The notes below the pieces were generated by a model. It was given only the letters and a program-made list of their open reading frames with translations. It did not search any database and was not told the origin of the DNA. Positions 63,855-64,000 of a DNA stretch of 64,000 nucleotides are shown one piece after another. The DNA comes from Gilvimarinus gilvus. GTDB lineage: Bacteria > Pseudomonadota > Gammaproteobacteria > Pseudomonadales > Cellvibrionaceae. The DNA is taken from assembly GCF_030518155.1 (NCBI RefSeq), contig NZ_JAULRU010000264.1:62001-126000 (forward strand). The letters are read 5' to 3'. The stretch's first letter is position 1. Each line of letters begins with the position of its first letter. Both the position numbers and the translations under genes were made by a program.

Positions 63855-64000
63855 CAGGCTGTTGAAAACCCCATGCATGCTCAGCGTAGCGTGAAGCGTG
63901 CAGATGTTGTGTCTTGTCTCGACGGACAGGGTGGTTCCCTTTGCTAGAGGCAAGGCGCTGCAGATGTGCGCTTCAGGCAACGCCCTGCGGGACTTCCAGG
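63852..64000 (+). repeat. Dispersed repeat, copy B, with unassigned DNA to the window end
   Basis: Bases 63852-63888 (starting with the flgA stop TAG) match copy A at 37051-37088: GCTGTTG-AAAACCCCAT-GCAT-GCTCAGCG. The remaining bases up to 64000 are GC-rich with no supported gene. It could be the edge of a mobile or repeated element continuing past the window. Confidence 0.55.

Overview
The window is an almost unbroken polar-flagellum and chemotaxis gene cluster from a gammaproteobacterium. Gene content and order (mtaD-ubiG-mupP-yciK, flhA-flhF-fleN-fliA, fleQ/fleSR, parC/parP, hptB/hsbR/hsbA) follow the Pseudomonas pattern. Base composition near 50% GC and the long axial proteins would suit a marine relative such as the Cellvibrionaceae, but that placement is inference and was not tested by any search.

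Layout: bases 1-3222 (+ strand) carry the 3' end of mtaD, then ubiG, mupP and a YciK-type dehydrogenase, which are housekeeping genes. From 3239 to 62857 every gene lies on the minus strand. Bases 3239-15517 hold, in transcription order, flhF, fleN, fliA, cheY, cheZ, cheA, cheB, motC, motD, parC, parP, cheW and a DUF2802 gene. Bases 15538-25344 hold the export and switch genes (fliK, fliLMNOPQR, flhB, flhA). Bases 25437-27832 hold the Hsb partner-switching module. Bases 27979-33884 hold fliEFGHIJ. Bases 34109-38702 hold the regulators fleR, fleS and fleQ. Bases 38870-47240 hold filament genes: two fliS genes flanking a small FliT-like gene, fliD, flaG and two large flagellins. Bases 47380-60700 hold flgB to flgL plus a second FliT-like gene. 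Bases 60961-62857 hold cheR and cheV. flgA (63123-63854, + strand) is divergent, and the window ends in a repeat right after its stop codon.

Regulation can be read from the DNA. Nine good sigma-54 type sites (GG, 10 bases, GC) precede parC, flhA, fliL, fliK, fliE, fleS, flgF, flgB and flgA. Five sigma-28 type sites (TAAA-like box, 11 bases, GCCGATAA-like box) precede fliS, fliD, both flagellins and cheV. This fits FleQ and FleSR driving early and middle genes with RpoN, and FliA driving late genes. Several start codons were shortened because the longer reading frame would run across a promoter.

The most unusual points are: a CheA that lacks a recognisable P2 domain and instead carries four copies of a peptide resembling the CheY-binding end of FliM; a sigma-54 promoter embedded in a perfect hairpin before fliL; face-to-face sigma-54 and sigma-28 promoters between cheV and flgA; a related inserted segment in FlgK, FlgE and both flagellins; a FliT-like gene after flgL; and a dispersed repeat found both before fleS and after flgA. 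No tRNA, rRNA, CRISPR array or intact transposase was seen. flgM, flgN and motAB are not in the window.
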